NCBI RefSeq assembly: GCF_051209875.1
Contig: NZ_JBNTQY010000001.1
Location: 1,240,001-1,304,000, forward strand
Source of the DNA: Emticicia sp051209875
GTDB lineage: Bacteria; Bacteroidota; Bacteroidia; Cytophagales; Spirosomataceae
Direction: 5' to 3'
DNA length: 64,000 bases
The translations under genes were made by a program, and so were the position numbers. The stretch's first letter is position 1. Each line of letters opens with the position of its first letter. The notes under the pieces were generated by a model, which ran no database searches, was not told where the DNA came from, and saw nothing but the letters and a program-made list of their open reading frames with translations. Of the stretch, positions 47,720 to 56,023 are shown piece by piece.

Positions 47720-47805
47720 TATTTCCAAATACTTATCATCACTCATCACTAAAAGATTTTACTCTGTATGAATCATACAGTTTGTTGTTAGGTAAATAAA
47801 ATCCC

Positions 47806-47833
47806 GACCGTATTGCGTTGGGATTTTTTATTT
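47806..47833. terminator. Terminator-like stem before the Gfo/Idh/MocA gene
   Basis: AAATCCCGAC pairs with GTTGGGATTT (one G-T wobble) and is followed by a T run. It may end the small transcript on the plus strand or the oxidoreductase on the minus strand. Confidence 0.6.
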
Positions 47834-47896
47834 TCAAATTCAACTTGTTGAAAATTTAATCTACATTTAAATTTACTAAACAACCTTTTTGAAAAA

Positions 47897-48904
47897 TCAA
47901 ATCCCCTTCACTGCCTCAATAACCCTAATCTGTTCTAAAACTTGTTCAGGTTTAATATAAAGTTCTTTACCTTCGACAATAGCACCATATAGATTTTGGA
48001 ATAGAAAATCCCAATTACCAACTTCGGTTTCAATATGCCCTTTGAAATGTTGGCCTCCGATTTCTGTGTTTAGAATTCCCCATTTATCACTTGGTTCTAC
48101 ACCAAAACCATCCATTCTTGGCATCAAACCTGCTTTTAAGTGATCTTCTTGTACATCAATGCCATATTTTACAAATGAACCTTTTGTGCCGTGTAGAATA
48201 TACCTTGGTCCTTCTTCTCGTACCAATAGACTTGATTTTAGCGTTACTTTTAGTTTTCCATAATCGAGTCTAATATCAAAAGCATCATCAATACTTGAGC
48301 CTTCACGCTGAGTATAGGTTTCGCCTGAAATTGACATTGGCGAACCAAAAAGTACAATTGTTTGGTCAATGATATGAGCTCCTAAATCATATAAAATTCC
48401 GTTTGCGGGACTCACTTCCTCTTTCCATTTTTTTGGATTTAAGATTGGCTTATGGCGGTCGAAATGAACTTCAAAAGCTACCAATTCGCCTAAAAACTTA
48501 TTCTCTACGACTTTCTTCACAGTCATGAAATCGCTATCAAAACGACGATTTTGGAAGATAGAAAGAACTTTACCTTGCTTTTTTGCTAAAGCGATGAGTT
48601 CTTCTGCCTCGGCAACTGTGGCTGTAAATGGTTTTTCTACCAGTACGTGTTTGCCCGCTAGAAGTGCTTGACGAGCTTGGCTAAAGTGTAAGTGACTTGG
48701 TGAAGCAATGCTCACTAAGTCAATTTCGGTGTCGGCCAAAACTTCGTCTATACTACGAGCAACGCCTACACTTGGGTATATATCTCGTGGGTTTTGTGAA
48801 CCTGAAACGATGGTTTTTAGATTAAAATTAGGGTTTGTAAGGAAAAAAGGAGCTTGGAGATATCTCCCCGAAAGTCCAAATCCAACAAGAGCAACGTTGA
48901 GCAT
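47897..48904 (-). CDS. Gfo/Idh/MocA-family NAD(P)-dependent oxidoreductase
   Basis: 335 residues. An N-terminal Rossmann fold (VALVGFGLSGRYLQAPFF; GxGxxG-like GFGLSG at 8-13) and the family motif GKHVLVEKP (about 88-96) are clear. The C-terminal alpha/beta domain contains the substrate face (DLGAHIIDQTIVLFG). Members oxidise or reduce sugars, inositols or biliverdin-like compounds with NAD(P). No neighbours of a sugar pathway are present, so the substrate is open. Single gene on the minus strand; a hairpin at about 48965-48999 separates it from the operon upstream. Confidence 0.9.
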   Translation of the reverse strand: MLNVALVGFGLSGRYLQAPFFLTNPNFNLKTIVSGSQNPRDIYPSVGVARSIDEVLADTEIDLVSIASPSHLHFSQARQALLAGKHVLVEKPFTATVAEAEELIALAKKQGKVLSIFQNRRFDSDFMTVKKVVENKFLGELVAFEVHFDRHKPILNPKKWKEEVSPANGILYDLGAHIIDQTIVLFGSPMSISGETYTQREGSSIDDAFDIRLDYGKLKVTLKSSLLVREEGPRYILHGTKGSFVKYGIDVQEDHLKAGLMPRMDGFGVEPSDKWGILNTEIGGQHFKGHIETEVGNWDFLFQNLYGAIVEGKELYIKPEQVLEQIRVIEAVKGI

Positions 48905-48964
48905 AATGGCTTAGATTTTGGTTGAAGCCACTAAAGTAGAACTTTTTATTGATGGACAAAAGAA

Positions 48965-48999
48965 GTTAGACAAGAGAAAATAGATTTTTTCTTATCTAA
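48965..48999 (-). terminator. Probable terminator of the C1q-like / lipoprotein / LytTR operon
   Basis: On the minus strand TTAGATAAGAAAA pairs with TTTTCTCTTGTCTAA with one mismatch, followed by CTTCTTTT. It lies 11 bp after the LytTR stop. Confidence 0.45.
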
Positions 49000-49009
49000 T
49001 GTTTTTTGC

Positions 49010-49375
49010 CTAGTATCTTATTTCTAAATTCATATCCAAAATTCTCATTTTTCGGCGTGAAACATCAATTTTTTCGCCAGTAGAAAGACAAGCAAAATGG
49101 CCCTCAATGGTTTTTTCAAATCCTGTCAAGTATTTCAGATTGAGCAGAGTTCCCCTATGGATTCGAGTAAAATCGCCTTTATTTGAAAGCTGTTGTTCAA
49201 AAGTTTTCATGGTATAAGAAGCCAAAATGACTTGCCCACTATTCAGATGGAATTTTGTATAATTATCATAACTTTTGAGATAAACAACGTCTTCTGGACG
49301 AATGCTTTTTTTGCGATGATTCAACCAAAGCATTTCTGGATTACAATTTTTTGGAGATATTATAGAATTTTTCAT
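49010..49375 (-). CDS. LytTR-domain DNA-binding protein (no receiver domain)
   Basis: 121 residues, nearly all a LytTR domain: RPEDVVYLKSYDNYTKFHLNSG, ASYTMKTFEQQL, GDFTRIHRGTLLNLKYLTGFEK, LSTGEKIDVSRRKM. No receiver or membrane part. It starts 6 bp after the lipoprotein stop, so it is the third gene of a minus-strand operon and may regulate that operon. It is a paralogue in style, not closely similar, of the LytTR protein at 35646. Confidence 0.87.
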   Translation of the reverse strand: MKNSIISPKNCNPEMLWLNHRKKSIRPEDVVYLKSYDNYTKFHLNSGQVILASYTMKTFEQQLSNKGDFTRIHRGTLLNLKYLTGFEKTIEGHFACLSTGEKIDVSRRKMRILDMNLEIRY

Positions 49376-49381
49376 GGTTTT

Positions 49382-49963
49382 TTAAAATTTAACATCACTG
49401 AATTCGTGTTTTACTCTAAACTTCCCTACGATAATATGATCGCTTACCTTCGGGTCGTTGGTGGCATCTCCACCAAATACTTTTACATTTATTTTGCCCG
49501 TAATAATTCTGTATTTTTCACCGAAACGCTTACTTTCGGTAATAACAATGGCATCTGGAACTGGTATGGAAGAGGCAGGGAAATTGGTATTGAAACTATT
49601 AGAGGTATAGTTTTTTTCTGGAAAGTTTTGCAGAGAAACACTTCCTTGTGTTATTTCATCGTCAAAGTTTTTTGATCCGGAGGGTGTGCTTGATGGCTTG
49701 GTTACATCTTCTGTAGTGGCGAGTAAAAGGTTTATTTTGCCATATTCGCCAGCAAAAATCTTAAAAACTGGCTTTTTCAAAGCGGTATTATAAGAAGTAG
49801 AAATTTCTTCTGATGGAATAGAAACTTCTTTGTCATCTATCGTAAAAGTGAAATATAAATCTTCTTTTTGAGTTGCTGCGTTTTCATTAGTATTTCTACT
49901 ATTATTGCAGCTTAGAAAACCTATAAATACAAATAATATAGCTAAAGGAAGAGAGTTTTTCAT
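49382..49963 (-). CDS. Putative lipoprotein of unknown function
   Basis: 193 residues with a lipoprotein signal (FVFIGFLSC, Cys 19) followed by a Ser/Asn/Thr-rich linker. The remainder is beta-rich (DLYFTFTIDDKEVSIPSEEIS, YRIITGKINVKVFGGD). No known domain was recognised. It lies between the C1q-like gene (37 bp upstream) and the LytTR gene (6 bp downstream), so it is co-transcribed. It should sit in the periplasm or on the outer membrane. Confidence 0.75.
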   Translation of the reverse strand: MKNSLPLAILFVFIGFLSCNNSRNTNENAATQKEDLYFTFTIDDKEVSIPSEEISTSYNTALKKPVFKIFAGEYGKINLLLATTEDVTKPSSTPSGSKNFDDEITQGSVSLQNFPEKNYTSNSFNTNFPASSIPVPDAIVITESKRFGEKYRIITGKINVKVFGGDATNDPKVSDHIIVGKFRVKHEFSDVKF

Positions 49964-50000
49964 TGTATAAAATATTAATAGAAAGGTAGTTATATGTATA

Positions 50001-51113
50001 TTAGAATGCTAAAAGTAAGTGACCAGAAAATCTTGCGTATTCAGTAGAAGGTGATATATATTGACTAGCACCAGATGTTTGATTAGATACTACTTTTACC
50101 TTGTTGCCAGCAGAAAGTTGACAATCCACGCTCAATGAATTAGTCATATAGTTAGTAGTAGTGGCAGTAACTAGTTCGACATCCAAGCCTACAATGCCAC
50201 CATCTTTCTGGATTTGTAAATTATATCCTCCCGCACCTGCACCAGGATTCCATAGAACAAAAGCATCAAAATGGTAAATACCGCTAACAGGGGCCGTAAA
50301 TTCACCAGTAGTTGTATTATAATTGTTTGAAATATCATACTCTTCGACACTAAATGGCAAAGTGCTATTGCCATTTCCTACAGGGAATGCTGAAGCACCA
50401 ATATCTTTCGCCGCAAAAGCAGAAGAATTTGCTCCGCCAGCGATAACGAGCTTCCCGTTGGCATCAGCCGATACATTTCTAATACCAGTACCAGCCAAAC
50501 TCGAAGACCCAATAGTGCCATTTACTTCTAATTTATTACTCGTAGGCACTGTACTAATTCCAACGTTTCCATTGGATGCATTGAACCTAAAACTCCAACC
50601 AGGAGTGCCATAAAACCCGAAAAGATCATCAGATTCCATACCTACAAAAACACGCTCTGTACCAGCAGTATTATCATACCAAATACCCGCAGTGTTAAAT
50701 CCCCCATTGTTTCTGAGTCTAATTCTGCCGTTTACATCTAAAGGATAAGTGGGTACAGAAGAAGAAGGCAAACGGATGCCGATATTACCTACAGTACCAT
50801 CACTTGGGGAAAGGTGAATAAATCCCAATCCTATACCTGTATTTTTTAAAAAAATTTGCGGAGTACCACCATAGGTTGTTAGAGCAAAGGGATGATTTGA
50901 AAAAGAGCCAGCATAAACCGTTTTTTCGGGGTAGGGTGCCATCCAGTCTCTAAAAGTAGCTGTACCATCACTATGAGAATAACCAGTAGAGTTTGGAATA
51001 GTTTTTAAAATATGCCCAGAATTAAGAAAATCGGCATCAGAAGGTTTTATAGTGATTGATTGACTAAATACTTTGACACTAAGTAATAGTGAGCAAAAAA
51101 GTAGTTTTTTCAT
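50001..51113 (-). CDS. Secreted protein with C1q/TNF-like C-terminal domain
   Basis: 370 residues from the ATG at 51113, where a signal peptide starts (MKKLLFCSLLLSVKVFSQ); ten codons upstream are in frame but spoil it. Residues about 20-230 look like a tail-fibre-type region common in Bacteroidota (YPLDVNGRIRLRN, NVGISTVPTSNKLEVNGTIG). Residues about 240-370 match a C1q-like jelly roll (FTAPVSGIYHFDAFVLW, YNLQIQKDG, LSAGNKVKVV, YARFSGHLLLAF). Such domains form trimers and bind ligands. No T9SS C-terminal domain is seen. First gene of the operon that starts behind tandem ACGG palindromes. Confidence 0.82.
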   Translation of the reverse strand: MKKLLFCSLLLSVKVFSQSITIKPSDADFLNSGHILKTIPNSTGYSHSDGTATFRDWMAPYPEKTVYAGSFSNHPFALTTYGGTPQIFLKNTGIGLGFIHLSPSDGTVGNIGIRLPSSSVPTYPLDVNGRIRLRNNGGFNTAGIWYDNTAGTERVFVGMESDDLFGFYGTPGWSFRFNASNGNVGISTVPTSNKLEVNGTIGSSSLAGTGIRNVSADANGKLVIAGGANSSAFAAKDIGASAFPVGNGNSTLPFSVEEYDISNNYNTTTGEFTAPVSGIYHFDAFVLWNPGAGAGGYNLQIQKDGGIVGLDVELVTATTTNYMTNSLSVDCQLSAGNKVKVVSNQTSGASQYISPSTEYARFSGHLLLAF

Positions 51114-51173
51114 GGCAATAAAGTTTAAGAAACATTTTAACAAAGGTCTATGATTAAAGGGTAGTTGTCAATT

Positions 51174-51209
51174 ACGGAAAACCGTGAAATCACTCACGGA
51201 AAACCGTGA
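51174..51209. promoter_or_regulatory. Tandem ACGG-AAAA-CCGT palindromic operators
   Basis: ACGGAAAACCGTGA occurs at 51174-51187 and again at 51196-51209, exactly 22 bp apart, about two helix turns. Each copy is itself an inverted repeat (ACGG/CCGT). It lies in the divergent region between the C1q-like operon and the TPR histidine kinase. Candidate regulators nearby are the LuxR-type protein at 53348 and the LytTR protein at 49010. Confidence 0.75.
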
Positions 51210-51273
51210 TTTTTGAATATTTTGTAGCGTTTATATCAAATAAAAGAATAATTTTATGATAAAATCACACCTG

Positions 51274-53382
51274 ATGAAGAAGTTTATACCACTATTGATA
51301 CTATCGGTTTTTTCTTTTGGAATTGTAAAAGCTCAATTACCCAATCTTGGAGAAATTGAGCAATCTAAACAGCGTCTTACTGAAATTAGTAAACAGCCAT
51401 TTTCTTTTGTAAATGATACATTGCAGCTATTTTATCTCAATAAAATATGTAAAAACTATTCATTATTGACACGATTATTTGCAGATTCTGGTCTTTATTA
51501 TACCGAAAAACTTTACCAAAAATCAGTCATTGCCAATAATGATATTTATCAGCTCAGGGCTTTATTTTTTTATTCTAATTTTTATATAAAAAAGAGCCTT
51601 TATACCAAAGCTTTAGAGGTGAATTTGAGTACACTAAAAAAATGTGAAGAAAAAAACGTTATATGTGATGATGTTTGGAAAATAAACCTACGATTTGGAC
51701 AGATTTATTATAATATCAAAGAATATGATAAAACCGTCATTTATATCAAAAAAGCTATTGAATATTTAGAAGGGAAACCAAATTTATCTACCGAATTGCA
51801 CCTGCAATTAGCCGAATGTTATCGACTCGGGGGAGTTTCTTCTCAAATTTTAGGAAATAAAGAAATGGCAAAAAATATGTTCTTGAATGTAGTAAAGCAT
51901 TGCGAATTATCAAAAAATGACATCCAAATTGCTTTTGCTCAGTCGGTTATGGGTGATTATTATTTGGATATTGAACGTAATACGGAAGAGGCCAAAAAAT
52001 ATTTAGATGAAGCAGATAAGATATTTACTTCAAAAGCATATTTGCAGGGGAAAGCGTCTTTATATTCCAGTTATGTGACACTTTATAAGTTAAAAAATGC
52101 ACCAGAAAAGGCTGAACCATATGCCAAGTTAATGCTTGCAAATGCGATTGAATCAAAAAATAATTCAGTAAAATATCAGGCATTAATAGATTTATCTGAA
52201 ATAAGTGAATTACAAAATAACGCTCAAAAAGCTTTTGCTTATTATAAAGAAGCGATGCTATTGCGAGATAGTACACAAAAAGCACAAAGGATTAATGATT
52301 TGACCGAAATACAGAAAAGGTATGATCTTGAAAAAATGCAAATTCGATATGAAAATGAAAAACTTATTCAACAAAGAGGAACTGATTTTTTGCAAAAACA
52401 ATATGAAATCGCCAAACTAAAAAGCGAAAAATTAGCCCAAGATTTTAATTTAGAATCAATTAGTCGAAAACTTGAGAATGAACACGCTTTAGCAACCCAA
52501 CAAGCCCTTAAGATAGAGTCTGATAAACAAAAAAATCAACAAGAGAGATTGTCTAAACAATTAAAAGTTAATGAGTTATCTAATAAATTAATGCTTGAAA
52601 ATCAACAGCAAAAATCACTTCTAATTATCGTTGGGTTGATTTCATTATTGGGAATATCAGCTATGATTTATAATTTTATTTTAAGAAAAAAGAATAGAGA
52701 ATTACTCAATAAAAACCACGAGATTCAAGAAGCTTTATTAAAAGGCCAAAGTATTGAGCGGAAGCGAGTTGCTAACGAATTACACGACAACGTTGGTTCT
52801 CTATTATCGGCGGTAAGAGTGAGTTTATTGACATTGAACAGTACAAAATTGCCTAATCATGACCAAAAAGTATATCTACAAATCCAAGAAATGGTTGAAA
52901 ATGCTTGTCGAGAAGTAAGGCTCATTTCGCATAATTTATTACCTGAAGAGCTTGAAAAATTTGGATTAGAAGTGGCCTTAGAAAAAATGATAGAACGACT
53001 CAATTTTTCAACCCCTATCGAATTTACTTTAAACACCAAAGGTTTAAAAGAATATTATTCAGATGGTATAACCATAGACCGTAAAACCGCCTTTCATTTA
53101 TATTCTATTTGTTTAGAATTAATTAATAATATCTTGAAACATTCGGGAGCAACTGATGCTGCCATGACATTTAGAAAAAAAGAAAAAACACTCGAACTTT
53201 TTGTACGAGACAATGGAAAAGGGCTTCAAAACTATTTAAAAGGGCAAGGTTTGACAAGTGTAGAAGAGAGGGTAGAGGCCATGAACGGTATTGTAGAAAT
53301 TGAATCAGAAATTGGTGAAGGCACACGCACGCATATCAGTATTCCTATTACTCAGCCAGCTTATGCCTCATCGCAAATTTAA
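51274..53382 (+). CDS. TPR-containing sensor histidine kinase (HisKA_3 family)
   Basis: 702 residues from ATG 51274, which begins a good signal peptide (MKKFIPLLILSVFSFGIVKAQ); ATG 51256 is six codons earlier and also possible. Periplasmic TPR repeats (about 25-350) and a coil are followed by one membrane helix (LLIIVGLISLLGISAMIYNFIL, about 455-475). Then comes a HisKA_3 domain (IERKRVANELHDNVGSLLSAV; phospho-His is codon 504 from this start) and a HATPase_c domain (ELINNILKHSGA, RDNGKGL, GQGLTSVEERV). Its 3' end overlaps the oppositely oriented response regulator by 35 bp. Inference: the two form a pair that controls the adjacent ACGG operators. Confidence 0.92.
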   Translation: MKKFIPLLILSVFSFGIVKAQLPNLGEIEQSKQRLTEISKQPFSFVNDTLQLFYLNKICKNYSLLTRLFADSGLYYTEKLYQKSVIANNDIYQLRALFFYSNFYIKKSLYTKALEVNLSTLKKCEEKNVICDDVWKINLRFGQIYYNIKEYDKTVIYIKKAIEYLEGKPNLSTELHLQLAECYRLGGVSSQILGNKEMAKNMFLNVVKHCELSKNDIQIAFAQSVMGDYYLDIERNTEEAKKYLDEADKIFTSKAYLQGKASLYSSYVTLYKLKNAPEKAEPYAKLMLANAIESKNNSVKYQALIDLSEISELQNNAQKAFAYYKEAMLLRDSTQKAQRINDLTEIQKRYDLEKMQIRYENEKLIQQRGTDFLQKQYEIAKLKSEKLAQDFNLESISRKLENEHALATQQALKIESDKQKNQQERLSKQLKVNELSNKLMLENQQQKSLLIIVGLISLLGISAMIYNFILRKKNRELLNKNHEIQEALLKGQSIERKRVANELHDNVGSLLSAVRVSLLTLNSTKLPNHDQKVYLQIQEMVENACREVRLISHNLLPEELEKFGLEVALEKMIERLNFSTPIEFTLNTKGLKEYYSDGITIDRKTAFHLYSICLELINNILKHSGATDAAMTFRKKEKTLELFVRDNGKGLQNYLKGQGLTSVEERVEAMNGIVEIESEIGEGTRTHISIPITQPAYASSQI

Positions 53383-53980
53383 TTAGTCCAACAACATTTT
53401 TCACATCTAACTTTTTCATCAAACTTTTTCGATGACTTTCGATAGTATTGACACTTACAAATAATTGTTCGGCAATTTCGTTGGTTGAAAACTCTTGTGC
53501 GATGAGTTTCAAAACTTCAATTTCACGCACCGAAAGTTGAGCCAATTCCTTGTTTATCAAAGATTTATCTTTTTCGCCTGAAGTGATTATATTTAAAACT
53601 TTTTGACTATAATAAGGTAAACCTTGATGTAATTTTCCGATAGCTTCTTCCAATTCAGCTTTGTCAGTATCTTTTAATAAATAACCCGATGCACCTGCTG
53701 CAATAGCTTGTCTGATTTTGTAGGGTTCATCATCAATCGTAAGAATGAGTACCCTAACATCTGGAAATTGTTCATGGATTTTGGCAGTTAATTCAATGCC
53801 ATTCATTTCGGGCATTTGCAAATCCGACAATACCATATCAGCATGGTTATTCTCCAAATAATCTAACACATCGCCCCCCCGTTGAAAAACGTTTACTTGT
53901 CGAACGTCATTCATTTGTATCAGCAAAGAGTAAAGTGATTGTCCAAAAAGATGGTGGTCATCAACTAAGATTATCTGCAT
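53348..53980 (-). CDS. NarL/LuxR-type response regulator
   Basis: 210 residues. Receiver with D7-D8, phosphoacceptor D53 (MVLSDLQMPEMNG), Thr in LILTIDDEP and Lys in YLLKDTDK. LuxR helix-turn-helix at about 150-207 (LSVREIEVLKLIAQEFS, VSVNTIESHRKSLMKKL). It converges on the TPR kinase and their coding ends overlap over 53348-53382, so both C-termini share DNA. Likely partner of that kinase (inference from adjacency). Confidence 0.93.
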   Translation of the reverse strand: MQIILVDDHHLFGQSLYSLLIQMNDVRQVNVFQRGGDVLDYLENNHADMVLSDLQMPEMNGIELTAKIHEQFPDVRVLILTIDDEPYKIRQAIAAGASGYLLKDTDKAELEEAIGKLHQGLPYYSQKVLNIITSGEKDKSLINKELAQLSVREIEVLKLIAQEFSTNEIAEQLFVSVNTIESHRKSLMKKLDVKNVVGLIKFAMRHKLAE

Positions 53981-54093
53981 AAATTATTCTTTCACTCATG
54001 TTTTGGAAGCAATTTAATCCTTTTCTTCTAATTTAAAAAAATAAAACAATAAACCATCCTTCAAAACGCACAGTATTTTTCATATTTTCCCCC

Positions 54094-54101
54094 TATCTTT
54101 G
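54094..54101 (+). promoter_or_regulatory. -7 element TATCTTTG of the DUF2007-cdsA unit
   Basis: TAnnTTTG match 22 bp before the ATG at 54123. It overlaps the alternative start at 54099, which is therefore rejected. Confidence 0.6.
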
Positions 54102-54122
54102 AAACAAATTCAAAATCAAAAG

Positions 54123-54350
54123 ATGGCAAACTGGGTAAAAGTTTTTGAAACAAAGAATGTTTTTAAAGCCGAGTTATTAAAAAACGAATTACTTACGCAT
54201 GAAATTATGGCGGTTGTTCTGAATAAACAGGATAGTAATTATTTAATAGGGTATTACGAAGTCCAAGTGCCTCAAGAGCATGAATCTATCGCAAAAGTAG
54301 TAATTGACATATTTAATCAAAATGACCTCGAAACTAAACCAACTTCCTAA
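54123..54350 (+). CDS. DUF2007-family small protein (putative signal-transducing protein)
   Basis: 75 residues: MANWVKVFETKNVFKAELLKNELL, VVLNKQDSNY, YYEVQVPQEHESIAKVVIDIF. The pattern fits the DUF2007 fold, a small ferredoxin-like domain of unknown role often placed before cdsA or membrane-enzyme genes in Bacteroidota. The start follows a promoter -7 box by 22 bp. Its end overlaps the cdsA start by 29 bp, which suggests translational coupling. Confidence 0.8.
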   Translation: MANWVKVFETKNVFKAELLKNELLTHEIMAVVLNKQDSNYLIGYYEVQVPQEHESIAKVVIDIFNQNDLETKPTS

Positions 54351-55155
54351 TCTTGCCCAACGAGCCATTGCTGCTGTGATAGGCGTTGCCATTATTTTAT
54401 GTGGCGTTTTATATAATGAATGGACTTTTTGGTTGCTATTTTTAGCCATCAGCATACTCACTCAACGTGAGTTTTATAAATTACTCAAACTTGATGAAAA
54501 TCTTCCATTAAGTGTTTATGGTATTTTTTGTGGAATTGTCTTAAACGCCCTAACTTTTTTTATCGAAAAAGAACTTTTGTCTTTTAAATATTATTACTTG
54601 ATTGTACCTTTACTGACTACCACTTTTTTCATAAAACTATATCGTAAGAAAGATACTAAGCCATTTGCAAATTTGGGTTATACTTTTCTTGGAATCATTT
54701 ATGTTGCTGTTCCTTTTGCTTTGATTAACGAAATGGTTTTGACCGATAAAGGCTATGCTCCACAATTGATTTTAGGTTGTTTGTTTATTCTTTGGGCAAA
54801 TGATACAGGAGCATATTTTGCTGGAAGGTTTTTAGGAAAACGTAAACTTTTTGAGCGAGTTTCTCCTAAGAAAACATGGGAAGGATTTTTTGGCGGAGCA
54901 ATAATTTCGCTCGCCATAGCGTTTATTCTAACAAAGTATTTTGATAGTTTGTTGAGTTGGCAATGGTATGGAGTCGCAGTTATTATCTTTGTCACAGGTA
55001 CGCTTGGAGATTTGGTTGAATCGCTCTTTAAACGTAGCATAGCCATCAAAGATTCGGGCAACACAATTCCAGGGCATGGAGGTTTTATGGATAGGTTTGA
55101 TGGCCTATTGCTTTCGATGCCTTTTATCGTTACTTTTCTGAAAATTTTTGGGTGA
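54322..55155 (+). CDS. cdsA: Phosphatidate cytidylyltransferase
   Basis: 277 residues from the ATG at 54322; a TTG six codons earlier is possible but less likely. The protein is mostly membrane helices and ends in the exact CTP-transferase signature S-x-x-x-K-R-x4-K-D-x-G-x4-P-G-H-G-G-x-x-D-R-x-D (from about residue 234: SLFKRSIAIKDSGN, GHGGFMDRFDG). It makes CDP-diacylglycerol from phosphatidate and CTP in the inner membrane, the branch point for phospholipid synthesis. It overlaps the DUF2007 gene and is followed 9 bp later by a carboxypeptidase-regulatory-like gene, so the three form an operon. Confidence 0.96.
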   Translation: MTSKLNQLPNLAQRAIAAVIGVAIILCGVLYNEWTFWLLFLAISILTQREFYKLLKLDENLPLSVYGIFCGIVLNALTFFIEKELLSFKYYYLIVPLLTTTFFIKLYRKKDTKPFANLGYTFLGIIYVAVPFALINEMVLTDKGYAPQLILGCLFILWANDTGAYFAGRFLGKRKLFERVSPKKTWEGFFGGAIISLAIAFILTKYFDSLLSWQWYGVAVIIFVTGTLGDLVESLFKRSIAIKDSGNTIPGHGGFMDRFDGLLLSMPFIVTFLKIFG

Positions 55156-55164
55156 AAATATAGA

Positions 55165-55878
55165 ATGAAGACTAAAATTACATATCTTTTTATACTTATT
55201 TCGTTGATAGTCAGTGGTTTGTCTTTTGGACAAGGCGAAATAAAATATATCACATTTTCGGGTTTGGTGATTGATAGTCAGACAAAAGAACCTTTGCCAG
55301 GAGCATACATTACAATTCCAAGAGCAGGTCGTGGGACGCTCTCAAATAGCAAAGGATACTTTGTTTTGGGCGTATTTCCAGGCGACACTGTTATCTTCAG
55401 TTATTTAGGTTTCAAAAAACAATTCCATATTATTCCTAAGAAAACAGAGATAGATTATTCGGTTTTTGTTGAGCTACAAGTTGACTCTAAAATGTTAAAA
55501 GAAGTTAAAGTTTATCCATTTAGCACTGAGGAGGAATTTAAGCAAGCGTTGGTCGATATGAAACTTCCTGATGACAGAGAACGAAAGATTTTACAAGAAA
55601 CATATAGCCCCGAAAACATCGCCAAAATGGCCTCTGTACATGGCATGAGTGCCGATGCTAATTACAGGTATGGACAGAACCAGTTCTTGAAACAAATGGA
55701 AAGTAGAGGGCAAGTAACAATGAATCCTTTACTGAATCCATTCGCTTGGGTAAACTTCGTCAAGTCGGTGAAAAGTGGTGCTTGGAAAGACAAAGCATGG
55801 AAAGCTGGAGCAAATACCGCTCCCTCTGATAATGTAACCCGAGATGAATTTTTTAGAAATAGTACGAAGAAGAATTAA
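55165..55878 (+). CDS. Carboxypeptidase-regulatory-like domain envelope protein
   Basis: 237 residues. Signal peptide (LIVSGLSFGQ), then a CarboxypepD_reg-like beta-sandwich (about 30-110; FSGLVIDSQTKEPLPGAYITIPRAGRGTLSNSKGYF, DTVIFSYLGFKKQ, MLKEVKVYP). The C-terminal half (EEEFKQALVDMKLPDDRERKI, ... SVKSGAWKDKAWK) is helical and not recognised. No TonB plug or barrel follows, so it is a stand-alone periplasmic protein, a type widespread and uncharacterised in Bacteroidota. Co-transcribed with cdsA. Confidence 0.82.
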   Translation: MKTKITYLFILISLIVSGLSFGQGEIKYITFSGLVIDSQTKEPLPGAYITIPRAGRGTLSNSKGYFVLGVFPGDTVIFSYLGFKKQFHIIPKKTEIDYSVFVELQVDSKMLKEVKVYPFSTEEEFKQALVDMKLPDDRERKILQETYSPENIAKMASVHGMSADANYRYGQNQFLKQMESRGQVTMNPLLNPFAWVNFVKSVKSGAWKDKAWKAGANTAPSDNVTRDEFFRNSTKKN

Positions 55879-55969
55879 TAATTTGTTGTTATTTCATGTA
55901 ATGATTGTATTATAAAAAGAAATAATAGACTACTAATGTTTAAATACCCCTTCATAAACTTTTTTTTAC

Positions 55970-55977
55970 TACCTTTG
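55970..55977 (+). promoter_or_regulatory. -7 element TACCTTTG of carA
   Basis: TAnnTTTG match 47 bp before the carA start codon. Confidence 0.55.
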
Positions 55978-56023
55978 TTCTCCGATAACTAATAGTAATT
56001 TCGGAACTTTTTAGCATTCTTCA

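Larger units (their letters stand above)
47508..47896. other. Intergenic region with two terminators and a possible tiny gene
   Basis: 389 bp. It holds the receptor terminator (47512-47554), a TATTTTTG box (47623-47630), a 22-codon reading frame (47651-47719), a CTGTATG/CATACAG hairpin (47764-47780) and a terminator-like stem (47806-47833). Confidence 0.55.
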
